Source of the DNA: Scytalidium lignicola
Lineage: Eukaryota > Ascomycota > Leotiomycetes
DNA: 64,000 nt
Assembly: GCA_002812745.2 (NCBI GenBank)
Contig: NCSJ02000077.1
Location: 85,783 to 149,782, forward strand
Reading direction: 5' to 3'
Under the pieces are notes generated by a model. That model saw only the letters and a list, made by a program, of their open reading frames with translations. It was not told the origin of the DNA and searched no databases. The position numbers were made by a program, and so were the translations under genes. Below are positions 13,723 through 25,584 of this stretch, in pieces; the first letter of the stretch is position 1; every line of letters begins with the position of its first letter.

Positions 13723-14877
13723 TTGACCAATTTTACTTTTTCCATCATGTATTCAGCACACCTACAAATTACAAATACTGGCCGTTGTATGAATAAGTTT
13801 CAGGAAGATTCTGCGCGAAGAGGACTTGAGAATATGCCTCAAAATATGCCTGCATGGAACTCTGCCAGCAAATTGTCAGCCTCGTTTACGCCGCAAGCCT
13901 TGTCCACCAGCCCACCTCAGTTCGGAAACGCCGATGCCGCACAAGACCTCTACGGACTCGGAGTGCGCATTGGGTTCTATCTTCAGGCTTTGGGGATGAT
14001 TCTTTACAACTATGGCAACAAAAAGGACTATGGAAAGGGTTTGAAAGTGGCCTCGGGAAGTATCACCATCTCAATCCTGGCGTCGTGGTTCGTCTTTGCA
14101 AGCCGTAAGCTGTTCAGTCCCAGTGAGGCTATCATTGTGTTGCTGGTCCTGATGAGCCTGTCGTTCCCGGCCAAAACAACATTGCTGAATCCGCGAACCA
14201 TTGTCGGCGAGACCGTTGGGTTGATAACCCTGCTGGTAGCTGAGCTGGGTACATGCAGTGCTTTGATCTGGACATTTGCTCAGCTCGTCGATACCCTCCC
14301 ATCCTTGAATACCGATAACGTGGTGTTCTTCTTCGCCAAGGTAGCTATCCACGGCTGGTTTCGGTATCTAGCTCTAGTGTACTGCATTTTCGATGGAATC
14401 ACCTCGCTGTCATTTGCATACAGGATCGCGAGAGTCACGGCAATTTCCTGGGATTGCTACAAAAATGGCAATACGGATGCAGACGAATCGGAAATAGAAA
14501 GAATTAAAGATATTACCCGCCAATGGCAGGATATCCATATCGGCATCCACTGTCTCCGTTGGCTGACCTGGGTTCTGATTATTGTGACGGTGGAGCTTAC
14601 TGTGCGGTGGAACCATCTGTCTCCAACAACCGACCTGCAGGCGCCAGGACAGCTGATTCCATTGGTTACGGGGATCATCATCTTAATCGACAGCAGCCTT
14701 GTCGCAGGTTACCAAGTAATCCCTCGCTATGTGAGGCCGATTCTTACCGTTGTTGTGAACGGGGCAATAGGTAGTGTTGTCAGGCTCTTCTTGATGGGTT
14801 GGCCGGTTATGAGACGGAAAGTTCTCAAAACGATAGCTCCAACGGGAGAGATTGACGTCAATATGGATGATAATTGA
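13723..14877 (+). CDS. Multipass membrane protein of unknown function
   Basis: A single-exon frame of 384 codons, divergent from the ankyrin-vWA gene across 278 bp. The first 70 residues are hydrophilic. Then come about seven or eight hydrophobic segments: LGVRIGFYLQALGMILYNY, SITISILASWFVFA, AIIVLLVLMSL, TVGLITLLVAELG, WFRYLALVYCIFDGI, LRWLTWVLIIVTVEL, LIPLVTGIIILIDSSL and a final VVVNGAIGSVVRLFLMGW. A charged loop (DADESEIERIKDITRQWQD) sits before the sixth. This resembles a family of fungal integral membrane proteins often encoded near ankyrin genes or secreted proteins, but I cannot name it. The true start could be one of several Met codons within the first 40 residues. Confidence 0.75.
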   Translation: MTNFTFSIMYSAHLQITNTGRCMNKFQEDSARRGLENMPQNMPAWNSASKLSASFTPQALSTSPPQFGNADAAQDLYGLGVRIGFYLQALGMILYNYGNKKDYGKGLKVASGSITISILASWFVFASRKLFSPSEAIIVLLVLMSLSFPAKTTLLNPRTIVGETVGLITLLVAELGTCSALIWTFAQLVDTLPSLNTDNVVFFFAKVAIHGWFRYLALVYCIFDGITSLSFAYRIARVTAISWDCYKNGNTDADESEIERIKDITRQWQDIHIGIHCLRWLTWVLIIVTVELTVRWNHLSPTTDLQAPGQLIPLVTGIIILIDSSLVAGYQVIPRYVRPILTVVVNGAIGSVVRLFLMGWPVMRRKVLKTIAPTGEIDVNMDDN

Positions 14878-15015
14878 CGTAGTTTCACTGAGTCTGAAAC
14901 TATGGAGAGCGCCTGAAGAGGGGAAAATGATATTTCTGAGACAATCTTACTGCAGTCAGATGTTCGAGGCAAACGAGATGTGATAGAATCTTGGGAAGAG
15001 TTACTTTCAACTGGA

Positions 15016-16497
15016 TTATTTTACTGATTTGAAACAGAAGTCGTTGAACTACCAATTATTGTTAGGGAAATTCCAGTTATGGCACGGCCGAGATACATAC
15101 CTTTGCCTTCTTCCCTTTGAGGTACTTTTCAAACGAGACTTCTGGGGTGTCTACTACTCCCATCTCGATGTCTTCTTCTATGATCTCAGTTGCCTGCATA
15201 CGGAATTCCACGAGACCTCCCATAGCACCTTGAGCATTTGTGATTTGGTGATCCGGAAGCACAATCCGAAAAGCATCAGTGTTCTTTTTATCCCAGATGA
15301 TTCGCGGGAAACAATATTCCTGTAGAGTACTAGTCAGGTAAACACATTGTTTCACGACATCCCAGAGGACCCATTTTTCCTTCTTTGGACGAGGCCACCC
15401 TCTCGGCGGGTTGAAGCGGAATACGTAGTTCATGTGGCTATTAGGCATAGTTGATGTTGGCGCACAAGCCGGGATGACGTCAAAGCTTGTCTCCAATCCT
15501 TTGTGGCCTAATCGCACCCAGCCATGCTCTTCGTCAGGAGGGAACCGGAGATACAATCCTTTCCCATGCACCGCTTTGGGTTGGGAGACCTTGAGCCATT
15601 TACTTCTATAACCAATGTCGATCCAACTAAAAATCTCGCCGAGGACATATTCATTGAGGCGAGATCCCCTACTTCCATTAGCTCCACGACCGTGTCGTTC
15701 GCGGCCATTGTTACTAGATAGCAGTCGTTTGTTAGAACACCTCTCTAGGTAGGCGTGGAGACTTCAAATATATGTGGCGGGATCTCACTGAATAGCAATA
15801 GCTGTTTCATATCCTTTATACCCAATAAATACAGGCGACCCACTAAATCCTTTCTCTGTCACGACATCATATTTTAATTGATTCTCTCCGCAACGGATAC
15901 ACACTCCAGTGCTCTCGTGTGGCTGCCCTGGTTCAGATGCCACCCGGTAACCGCTAACATTCATTTCCTGTCCATGGAGATTGTCGTGGCCAAGCTTCAG
16001 TGAGAAGCCGAAACCCCGAGGGCCAAATCCGCTTCTCTCTTTAGAGATTAGAATCGCACCGTAATCATTTTCAGCATTGCTTTGGCTTGGATTTTTTTCA
16101 TACGAAGCAGAGACGAATATTTTCAGTAGTTTCTGTTCGATTTTTGCCTCTCCAACTGATGAAAGAATTCGCAGGTTTTTTGACCGCTTTCTTGTCGAGT
16201 CAACAAGGTTATGACCTGCTGTGAGGATGACATGATATTTAGCTTCAGGAATGTTGACGTAGAAGGCTGTTCCACAACTGGTCACTCCTACGTGTATGGA
16301 AGAATTTATGTGAGCTTGGTATGCAGAAAAGTCACACAGTTCAAACACGAACCTGCCTGTTCAAATTGGAGCTTGACGATCCACTCATTCCTTTGTTGGA
16401 TCTGGGTAAATTGTAATCCATCAATATTCTCAGGTTCCGGGAGCTTATCCCAGTCCACATCATAGAATTCAGGCCTCAACACAAATTCAGGAGCCAT
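15016..16497 (-). CDS. Trypsin-fold serine protease-like protein
   Basis: Four exons on the minus strand: 16497-16353, 16287-15789, 15713-15101, 15048-15016, about 429 residues. The protease core has the catalytic order of the chymotrypsin fold: CGTAFYVN, His in VILTAGHNLVD, Asp in AENDYGAILIS, and Ser in EKGFSGSPVF. The frame stops at TGA just after AIAIQ, but a GTGAGA donor there and a TAG acceptor give AIHNNGR, the typical end of the protease domain. The C-terminal 190 residues are distinct from the protease and hydrophilic (WDVVKQCVYLTSTLQEYCFPRIIW), ending in a short exon FNDFCFKSVK. There is no signal peptide, so an intracellular role is likely. The substrate is unknown. Similarity to bacterial V8-like proteases is possible. 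Confidence 0.8.
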
Positions 16498-16958
16498 TGT
16501 CTTCCGGCCAAGATTCAAACAAATGACAGCGTTGAAGATAGAGACTCAGATGTAAACAATTGAAAGTAGTAATTTAAGGCAAAACAAATATTGTTCCCCT
16601 TTGCTACCTAAAGCAGGGAGGATTTGATCACTACCGACGACTTATCTCTAGCTCAGCCTTGTGTACGTGTCCCAAACTTGTGCTGTGGCGTGGGGTAGCA
16701 AGCTGATATTAGAAAACTCATTACATGCAGCATGCGTTTGTAGCCTCAATACTGGTGCCACGTCATGGACTTGAACCGCCCCATGAGTTCAGAGAAGAGA
16801 ACAGGTTCAGCCTTAGAGGCTGAGTAATAGATGTATCGCAAATTGAATTATAGTTCCTGGTAAATATTTGGCCTTAACCTCGTCTGTGCCAGAAAGTCCG
16901 AACAGACTTTGCAATCATCCCAGCAAAAGTTTCTAAACATCGCATAACACTTGATATA

Positions 16959-17930
16959 ATGCATTTCACTCCCCAGGACCTCGTTCATTATCTATTAGCT
17001 GCTGCCGGAGCTATTCCTCTCGATGAATCTGGGATTTATCTGGTCTCAGAGGAGGACAGCGATTTGATTGAAAAGTTCTGGACAGGAACTGAAATTACCG
17101 ACCAAGTCTTCATCGCCTCAGACGTAAGGGAAAACACTCCGGCAGTATACCTTTTGAATGAAAACGAGGTGAGTCTATTAGAGATTCCTAGGCACGCATA
17201 CTCCGGACATGAGCACATTGTTACTGATCTAACCTGCACTCCAGAGGTGTCTCTTCTGCATTGATACAAATAATGTCCTCCAGTGTTATAGTTTCAATGC
17301 AGAAGAAGACGAGTGGGTAGAAGTCAGCCTTCAAGGCAATGGCGAGATCACCGTCCATCCATCGAGCCGATTAAGCGGCTGTTTTGCCCCTGGGGGTCAA
17401 ATAGTGTTCTTCCAGGATGCGTCAGGTAATCTCCAGGGCATTAGAATCCGGGATGGCGGACGATGGGAACCAGTACCTTCTTTTTCCATCCGTTCTCAAC
17501 AAGGGACACCGCATTCTGTCATCGTCTCAGGAGACGATGTCTTGCATCTGCTGTATATTAGTGACGATAATCATATCCATCACCTAACCAAAGGGCTTGA
17601 ATCAGATCAATGGCAGGGCAGGTCTCTCTCCTCAGTGTGTTCTTCATTGGCTAAGTGTTAATAGATACTGCTCTGCCCGGTGCTGGACTCGAGAGTGATC
17701 GAATTACAAATTTCATGGCAATTCCGAACGAAGATCTGACTTTTGAAATCTGCGCTTTGACAACTGCAGGAAAGCTGATACGTCTCGATAAAAATGGTAC
17801 AAGAACTGAGTTAGGAAGCGTTAGCCAAGGTCGGTTCTTTGCAGTGTCAAGTGAAGAGTGTGTCATTGAAACAATGGCTATGATTAAGAAGGGCGTCAAG
17901 GCAGCTGCCGGCATTAAGATTAAGAAATAA
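16959..17930 (+). CDS. Fucose-lectin-like beta-propeller protein
   Basis: Three exons: 16959-17168, 17245-17617, 17666-17930, about 282 residues. It shows repeated propeller-blade elements of the fungal fucose-specific lectin type: AVYLLNENE, LFCIDTNNVLQCYSFN, SSRLSGCFAPGGQIVFFQDASGNLQGIRI, LHLLYISDDNHIHHLTKG, and FEICALTTAGKLIRLDKNG. The WEPVPSF segment follows a blade. Such lectins bind L-fucose between blades; the binding Arg/Glu/Trp set is only partly visible here. No signal peptide. The second intron needs a GC donor (GC...AG, 17618-17665) to give DQWQDTALPGAG in frame, because no GT donor keeps phase. Assignment to the lectin family is moderate. Confidence 0.65.
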
Positions 17931-18488
17931 CGTTAGATTAGCGACCGTTTTCCCCCTGCAGCTTCCCGCACGAGCCACCAGTTTCTTATGTCGAATGTTG
18001 AGATATCGCTCACGTGATGTTGAAAGTCGGAAAGAAACCGTAATCACAGATGTACAATCAAAATGCTTTAAAAGATTCATAATTTTGTAATTTCAGATGC
18101 AAACTGCTCTTCAGAAAGAAACCGAAAACCGAATTGCATACCTCTGTACGGAGGTATAAGACGAGACTTAACTACGCTTACCTCTTCATAACTTCTTCAA
18201 TAGACAATGCTAGCATGTAGTAAAAGAAAATCCAAATCCCATTCTGTATAATTTTGAAGTTTATTTTCCATTGTTTTACACGCTATAAGCCAGACAATCT
18301 GTCTGTGTTGAAATTAAATTGTGACCGATTAGATTACACCCTCATATTCTAAGCGGTCCGCAATTTGATCGTTTCTTCCACTTTCAAACAAACCCTCTCT
18401 ATGGTTGTCACATCCATACACTACTTAAAAGTAGTCAGATACTTTTGTGCTGAAAAAACACTGGATCCCGATCGTTTTAAACGAACAG

Positions 18489-18508
18489 ATATATATATAT
18501 ATATATAT
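18489..18508. repeat. (AT)n microsatellite
   Basis: About ten AT units ending 11 bp before the start codon of the coiled-coil protein gene, so it lies in its 5' leader or core promoter. Confidence 0.9.
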
Positions 18509-18519
18509 CCATCATTGCT

Positions 18520-19198
18520 ATGGCACCACGCCGCAAACGAAGGGATGAACCCGCTGCTGTTACGTCAGATGAAGAAGCAATCGATCAAAGTTCACAGGAC
18601 GCTATAGATTCCGAAATGATGAAGACAGCCCAGGAGATGCTCATATCTGTATGCAAGATCCACACACAGTGCGAATATTACTTTCCATCCTAAACATACT
18701 GATGTTGGGTTGCATAGAGCAAGAGACGAAAGGATTCTAGAAGGAAGGCGATTGAGAATGAATACCAAGGAAGAATCAAGAAAGCCGGGGCTGAGGTCAC
18801 TGCTCTTTTTGAAAAAAGAAAGATTAAAGTGTAGGCACCGTCCTTTTGGTTTGCTCCCTGGTCCTGGGCTTATTCCCTATACATGTCGCCTAAAGGTTCA
18901 GTTATTACTAAAGACCACGTAGAGCATCACAAGTGGCTTTATATATATATCTCTAAGGGTCGATTTCTGCTTGGCTCTTAACCCAAGCTAACGAAAGTAT
19001 AGTAAAGAGGTGCAAAAAACCCAATGGCAAAAACTGGAGGAATTAAACACGAAAAGAGAGCATTTGGAGTCGCTTATTATCAAGAGTATAATGACAATCG
19101 AACAAGCCACCTTGAATCTATCTCGAGAAATAACAGCTATTTTCTCAGGTCGAATGCAGGAAATTAAAGAATTACCTGTCTTGGATTTGGGGGCTTGA
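18520..19198 (+). CDS. Small nuclear coiled-coil protein, unknown function
   Basis: Three exons: 18520-18648, 18718-18830, 19003-19198, 145 residues. The N-terminus is a strong nuclear localisation signal (MAPRRKRRDE) and the second exon starts with another basic cluster (SKRRKDSRRK). Most of the rest is predicted amphipathic helix: YQGRIKKAGAEVTALFEKRK, then QWQKLEELNTKREHLESLIIKSIMTIEQATLNLSREITAIF, a probable coiled coil. The phase-2 junction GT|T gives Val and keeps frame; the second intron is 172 nt, the longest in the window. Size and layout resemble small kinetochore or chromatin-complex subunits, but I cannot assign a name. Confidence 0.7.
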
Positions 19199-19535
19199 AT
19201 GTTGTTTATAAGTGTGTCATTAAGCCCTGCGGGAACACACACTTTTGCTGACCAACGTTGGCAGGTGCTCCGACTAAAATATCCCTACACCTTCATTATT
19301 ATTTTGATGATCGCCCTTAGTCCACTAACCATTCCTTGGGTCCTGGTGGAAAGATATCTTTGAAGACCTATAGCTTATTCTTTGGCTTATTATTAGCGTA
19401 ATTTAACAAGATACATTGCTGCCATTTTTGAACTCCAATTGTACCCTTACATTACCCTACCGTGCCTACCTGGACCATAAGTCTCTCCAGCCATAAGCCA
19501 ACGCCAATAATGCATGCCCCATACCATATAATACA

Positions 19536-20304
19536 TTAGAAACCCCTTTCCGGTCTCCACCAGCCAGCCAGTTTACCCAGTTCTGCAATTGAGTCTCGAA
19601 CGGTATCAACAATGACCTTCACCATTCCCTGTCTCCTATTTTTCCCATCCGTTGCAACTCCTGGCATTCCTGGCTCCTCACTGCCCATAGTTGGCAAGAC
19701 ATTATCGCTTGCAGAGAGAGACACGAATAGTGCAAATGGAACAAACCATACGCAGATACCAAAGTATGATGCTATTTCAGTAAATGTAGGTAGATCGGAC
19801 GTATCATATATTGACCTAGAAGTCGAGCCTGGCACACTCGCGAAATAGGAGAACCAGAAGTAGTGATTTAATAAGACAAGTCCTAAATACCAGAGATTAG
19901 TCTATGCGCTTTCAGAAGCAATGGAAGCTATCCATACCGCAGGAAGCTAGGAATAGCGGGTCAGAAAGTTTAACAACTGGAAATCGTCGCATGTTCCCAA
20001 GATATACGATATGAGAGAAGATACTCAGAAGAGAGAGCATAAAAGGAAAACCGTCGACCAGCCATAAGAAAGTCTGGAGTCCGATGACGAAGTATATAAG
20101 CCGAGTAAGTAGCTTCTTTGCGAACACGGTATGTTCCTCCACCAACTCAGACAGGTAGTATAAACCGGATGCTGTAGAGTTACAGTATCAGAATCAAAGC
20201 GCGGCGCATACACATTCGTGAGCACGAGACTTACCTATGGCAAGAGTTAAGAACCCAAAGCCGAGCACAAGGCCCAGATAACCAATAAGTGGTAAAATCC
20301 ACAT
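19536..20304 (-). CDS. SVP26: SVP26/TEX261 COPII-vesicle cargo-adaptor membrane protein
   Basis: Helps load membrane proteins such as glycosyltransferases into COPII vesicles and keeps them in the early Golgi. Three exons on the minus strand: 20304-20235, 20171-19938, 19882-19536, 216 residues. The start MWILPLIGYLGLVLGFGFLTLAIASGLYYLSELVEEH is classic for the family, and the following segments LIYFVIGLQTFLWLVDGFPFMLSLLSIFSHIVYLGN, LNHYFWFSYFASV, and TFTEIASYFGICVWFVPFALFVSLSASDNVLPT match its multipass layout. Junctions join as ATA G|CA and TGC G|GA, both in frame. The C-terminal hydrophilic tail follows. Identification is firm. Confidence 0.92.
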
Positions 20305-20621
20305 AGCAAAAATGTGCTGTCTATTAACAGAATTTCATTCTCCTCAGTGGGAGAAGATATATGTAGACGATAAGTTGGCAAGCTATGAAAAGGAGATGCG
20401 TGTCTTTATCGACAGGGGGTAACTAATCGCATTCCGAAGAAATGCCGGCGCACAGCGATAAAAAAAAAAATAGTAAATATGACGACTGATAACACCTCGA
20501 ACTTTGACGGAGCGCCAATCGTTTACCCAAGAGTCTGTTCATTCTAGAATCTGGAGTAAAGAATCCAGCAGTTACTTTATGATAGTGATATAGATACATG
20601 CGGAAGGGATAAACTGCAGTC

Positions 20622-21523
20622 ATGTCTCGCCCCGAAGATACATTGTGCGTGGTTCTCCCCCGCGTTGATATTCAGAAGAAAAATATTAACACGGATATAG
20701 ACCCCCGGATCTCCATTACAATGACACGGAGGCGCGAAAATATACAACATCCTCTCGGATACAAAATATCCAAGCTTCGATGACCCATCGTGCCCTCGAA
20801 TTATTAGACCTCAAAGGTCCCTCCTTGATCCTTGATATAGGTTGTGGTTCGGGCTTATCAGGAGAAATCCTCTCTGCCGTTGAGCCCGAGGATGGAGGCC
20901 CTCACATCTGGGTTGGGATGGATATTTCTGCGTCTATGCTTGATATTGCTCTGCAGAGGGATGTGGAAGGCGACCTGATGCTTGCGGATATAGGGCAAGG
21001 GGTACCTTTCCGCGCAGGAAGCTTTGATGCTGCAATCTCCATCAGTGCAATTCAGTGGCTTTGCAATGTTGAGAGTAACGACGTATCTGCTACTGGAAGG
21101 CTATCGAGGTTTTTTGATGGGCTTTATTCTAGTTTGAAGAGGGGCGGGCGTGCGGTTTGCCAGTTTTACCCCAAGAATGAGCAACAGAGAAACATGATCA
21201 GCGGCGCAGCAATCAAGGCTGGCTTCGGTGCTGGCATTCTAGAAGATGATCCCGGCACTAAGAATTCAAAGCTATACCTTGTTCTTACTGTTGGTGGGAC
21301 TTCACCAGAGGGAAATGGGGGTGATATTACTGGGGTAGTGCATGGGATGGAGGGTGTGGATGTACTGGATGAAAGACGGAAACACAAGGAAAAGGGCCGG
21401 AAGGAAGTAAAGAAAGGAAGCAAGGCCTGGATAATAAACAAGAAAGAGCAGATGGAACGAAAAGGGAAGATTGTGAAGCACACCTCGAAATATACTGGAC
21501 GAAAGCGGCATATTACGTTCTAG
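20622..21523 (+). CDS. BUD23: 18S rRNA (guanine-N7) methyltransferase BUD23
   Basis: Methylates a guanine of 18S rRNA during small-subunit assembly, with TRM112 as partner. Exon 1 (20622-20644) codes MSRPEDTL; a 56-nt intron leads to exon 2 (20701-21523), giving 281 residues. The spliced N-terminus reads PPDLHYNDTEARKYTTSSRI as in the family. The SAM site is LILDIGCGSGLSGE, with the acidic strand WVGMDIS and the FDAAISISAIQWLCN motif. SLKRGGRAVCQFYPKN and KAGFGAGILEDDPGT follow, then a Lys-rich tail with SKAWIINKKEQMERKGK. Without the first exon the open frame appears to start at 20780, which would lose about 34 conserved residues. Confidence 0.95.
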
Positions 21524-23116
21524 ATTAGGGATAGGGATCTCGTTGCATGGCGTCTGGGAAAGGGACTACTACATGATGAACCAAAAATCGGGGAGGCGTT
21601 ATTCACACCTAGGTTTGCTTTTGTTTGGTAATAATTTTTTTCAATATTCATGATGAATTATACTTTCTTGGCTAACAAGCTGCCATTCTTGTATTTGACC
21701 AAGACTGGCAGTAGAAAATCCATTTCAAACCACCATGATGCTTATTATTCCGTTGTTCTTCATTGGTGATCTCTATTTCGGGTGATGCCAAATGTTCCTC
21801 TTATTCGAATATGTAAAAATGAACTGCGAAAGCGGCGTTATGGAAATTGATACATGCGCTAGCATATCTAGTCTTCCGATAGGGAGAAGATACGAGCTAC
21901 TGTCATCGAGATTGGTGCCATTGACTATCTGTGACTGTTCAATAATGAATGAACTATAGAGACCAAATTGTGTCTTATTGACAAAATCTTCTATCCGAAC
22001 TAACAAATCAAAGATGGCAAGATGCGGCTCCTTCAACCGCATCAGATACTGGTATAGACCATTGGGAAATTGATCGTCGATTTCCGACAAGCTTGGTACC
22101 TAGCATCGTGGGTATCCACCCAAGGCGAAAGTTCCATGTGCACCGAATGTTCGTTGAATGTCCTCCTTCGTAGAGGGTATTCCAATCAGCAAGCCAGTTG
22201 GAGAGAAGCAGGCGCAAGGGTGCAAGTGAATGGCTCTCTTCTTTGTCATTGAGGATTCATTAGCTGGCTCTTGCAGGCTTCATGTTGAATAAAGGGGTCG
22301 TAAGGCATTTATGTGGCGGATCACAGGCATCGTCTATCTATCCCGTTCGAGTTGTCAATAGCCTCGTCATCGCCAAAAGGGGTGCTCAATAGCAAGCGCT
22401 AGACGCCGTACACCCACGAATTAAGCAGCTAGGTACAAACTAGTTCTTTGTCGGGATCTGGGCATACGTTGAAGTGGTTGCTTGGACCCCAACCACAAGG
22501 ACGCCGCAGACGCAAGCCCTACCACCCTGTTTCTCTTCTTCACAGCTCGACCATCTCAAGCCATGTGCGGTTTCCAGGTCTGGTGCATCTTGATAAGACC
22601 TTCCAAGTTGCTGTACTCGATGATATTGGCCGTTTGCTTAACATTAGCCCGAACACCAGTGTAATTACTTGGTGCTTAGGCTGCATAACGCCACCTTGTG
22701 CGAGTCACTGAAGCCATGAGAGTCGGGTGTTTGACGGCACCAGTTTCACCGACCCCCTTCACATCAGTTTCTGATCTTATTCAGCAATTTCAAATAGTAT
22801 TGTGATATTTGCTGATTGGGCACCTCTGTTCTTAGCGAGATATTCTGCTATTGGAGCAGTCGGTAGTTTCTCCTCTTTATTGAGAACTATATTGAGACCC
22901 CTTTCAATAGCCACTTTGACCACTTTGAGTACATTGAGGATGCTTTTCAACAGCCTTCACTGTGCAAGAACCATCTCTATAAAGAGTCATGGCAGCTCTC
23001 ACCTTAAACGTTTCTTCTCTTCATCTCGTCAGCAAGCACTTCCAATCTCCTGGAGAGATCATCCTTCAAAGTCTTCGTCCTCCTGTTCCCACAAAAGACA
23101 TTGAACAACGTTCAAC
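21524..23116. other. Intergenic region upstream of the pheromone gene
   Basis: About 1.6 kb between BUD23 and the pheromone precursor. Small overlapping frames on both strands (21773-22217 minus, 22448-22711 plus) show no recognisable domain. It should include the promoter of the pheromone gene. I see no repeat or RNA gene. Confidence 0.5.
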
Positions 23117-23892
<776 letters not shown>

Positions 23893-24553
23893 AGCTTCAG
23901 GTTCGTCGGGCAATCACCTCTGCTTCTGACAGCCATTCGGGTTCAGGAACTTCAACATTTCTTTCTTCCTCCTCTAGTTAGGAAGCAGACCTATTGATGG
24001 AGCGGGTTTCGTGTAAAAGCAATTCACAGCGGGTCTCGAATTTCAGTTCATAATTCGATTCGATCACATCTGCTAATGCGGATAATTTCACTATGGCGAT
24101 AACCTAGATGCTAAGGGTTGTCTGTTTTATGAGCCTCTTTTTACGGCTCGTTTGTGTCGGTGGACCGGCTATGATTTTTCCCTTTTCCTTCTTCTTTTTG
24201 TGGGGGTTTCCATCGGTCAAAAAGATGTACCTGTCCTTACAGATAATACCTCAATTCAAAGTCCTGAACCCGAAAAGAGGGCTGCTCATCTCATAATTGG
24301 TTATGATGCTTCTCCAACAGTGATTCGAGTAGTCCCGGGACTTGTGGGGGGAGGTTTCAAAGAATCGACGCATCTTAGAACGAAACACCTAATTATTTAG
24401 CCAATGCTGCTTCGTTGTACTAAACCTTGTAGTTCTAGCAGGTGCCATAAGATAGCCCCAAATGTGTTAGTCACAATTCATGGGCAGCATATCCAGCGTG
24501 CCTAAGTTTGAAAACCCGTATTGATACAGTGCTATATCCATACCTCTAATACA
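23893..24553. other. Convergent intergenic region
   Basis: Between the 3' ends of the pheromone gene (plus) and PRE10 (minus). Short frames at 24108-24400 overlap in two phases and have no family resemblance. I see nothing else. Confidence 0.5.
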
Positions 24554-25584
24554 TTAATCCTCCATCTTATCATCCTCCTTCCCGTCTTCCTCATCATCCT
24601 CAGCCTCTAGTGATTTTTTCGCTAATCTCTCAGCCTCCTCAAGCATCTCCTTTGGTACCTCTTGATGTCTTCCTTTTGTAGGACCATCTAGCCCACTAAT
24701 CCACGTCATCTCAAGCTCAAACTCCTTGTCTTTGTTATCATCATGTGCAACATATATAATCCTCGCAGCCTCCTTCACGGCATCCTCAAGACTTAAAGTT
24801 TCATCAGATAAATTCAGCTTCTCGAGCTCAGCCTTAGCTGTCTGCCTTCCCTTGCCTGTGGCAGCACCATAGTAGCCCCAATATAATCCACTAGGCTCAA
24901 TCATATACAGCTTTGGACCGCCATATTTCTTTCCCTCGACCTTACCTCCTGATCCAATCGACGGTCCGGTGCCTACCTGCCCGTCGACAGGTTGCTCTTC
25001 TACTGGGTCAAAGCCTCCTACAATTGCAGTGATACCGAATGGCCGGACTGATGAATAAAGGGTATATGCCTGAAGGTATCCACCCATACGGTTTGCTAGA
25101 TCGCCAGTTGTGATAGGCGTCTTGTAGACCTGGCGCCAGTTCTGAGCCTCGTCGCGCGCACGAGAGACAAAGTGTCTTCCGTCAGGTACTAGTCCAGATG
25201 ATACCTATAGCGAAGTTAGAAAACCAGCAGACCAATATAAAATTTTGCGTTTTCCTGCGAAAGATAGGAGGATACGTACTGCACCCATATGTCTATCGAC
25301 TGTAGCAATGCGTTTGTTGGCTCCAGACTTGAGCAATTTGCTGGTTATAATCTTCTCAACTGCCAAAACAACGCCGTCCTTACACCGAATACCGATGGAC
25401 GTGCCTCCATTCTCGACTGCTTTTACTGCATATTCAACCTGAAAGTTTCTTCCGTCGGGAGAGAAAACGGAATTCGTAAGATCGTATCCTGTACCTATTG
25501 AGGTCTGACAAAAGAAGTAATTAGATTATAGTGATCTACTTTTGACCTCAAATAAAGCTCGGGCAAGCTGGCAGGACTCACCAT
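24554..25584 (-). CDS. PRE10: 20S proteasome subunit alpha (PRE10/PSMA3 type)
   Basis: Structural alpha subunit of the 20S proteasome outer ring. Exons on the minus strand: 25584-25582 (only the ATG), 25504-25280, 25204-24554; 292 residues. The spliced N-terminus is [34 protein letters not shown], the alpha-subunit signature, followed by [48 protein letters not shown] and [32 protein letters not shown]. The C-terminus ends in an acidic tail ([15 protein letters not shown]), typical of this subunit. A loop insertion ([25 protein letters not shown]) sits where yeast has a short turn. The start codon alone forms the first exon, with a 77-nt intron directly after it. Confidence 0.93.

Noticed and set aside
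22448..22711. Small gene upstream of the pheromone precursor
   Set aside because: Overlapping frames in two phases and no recognisable motif.
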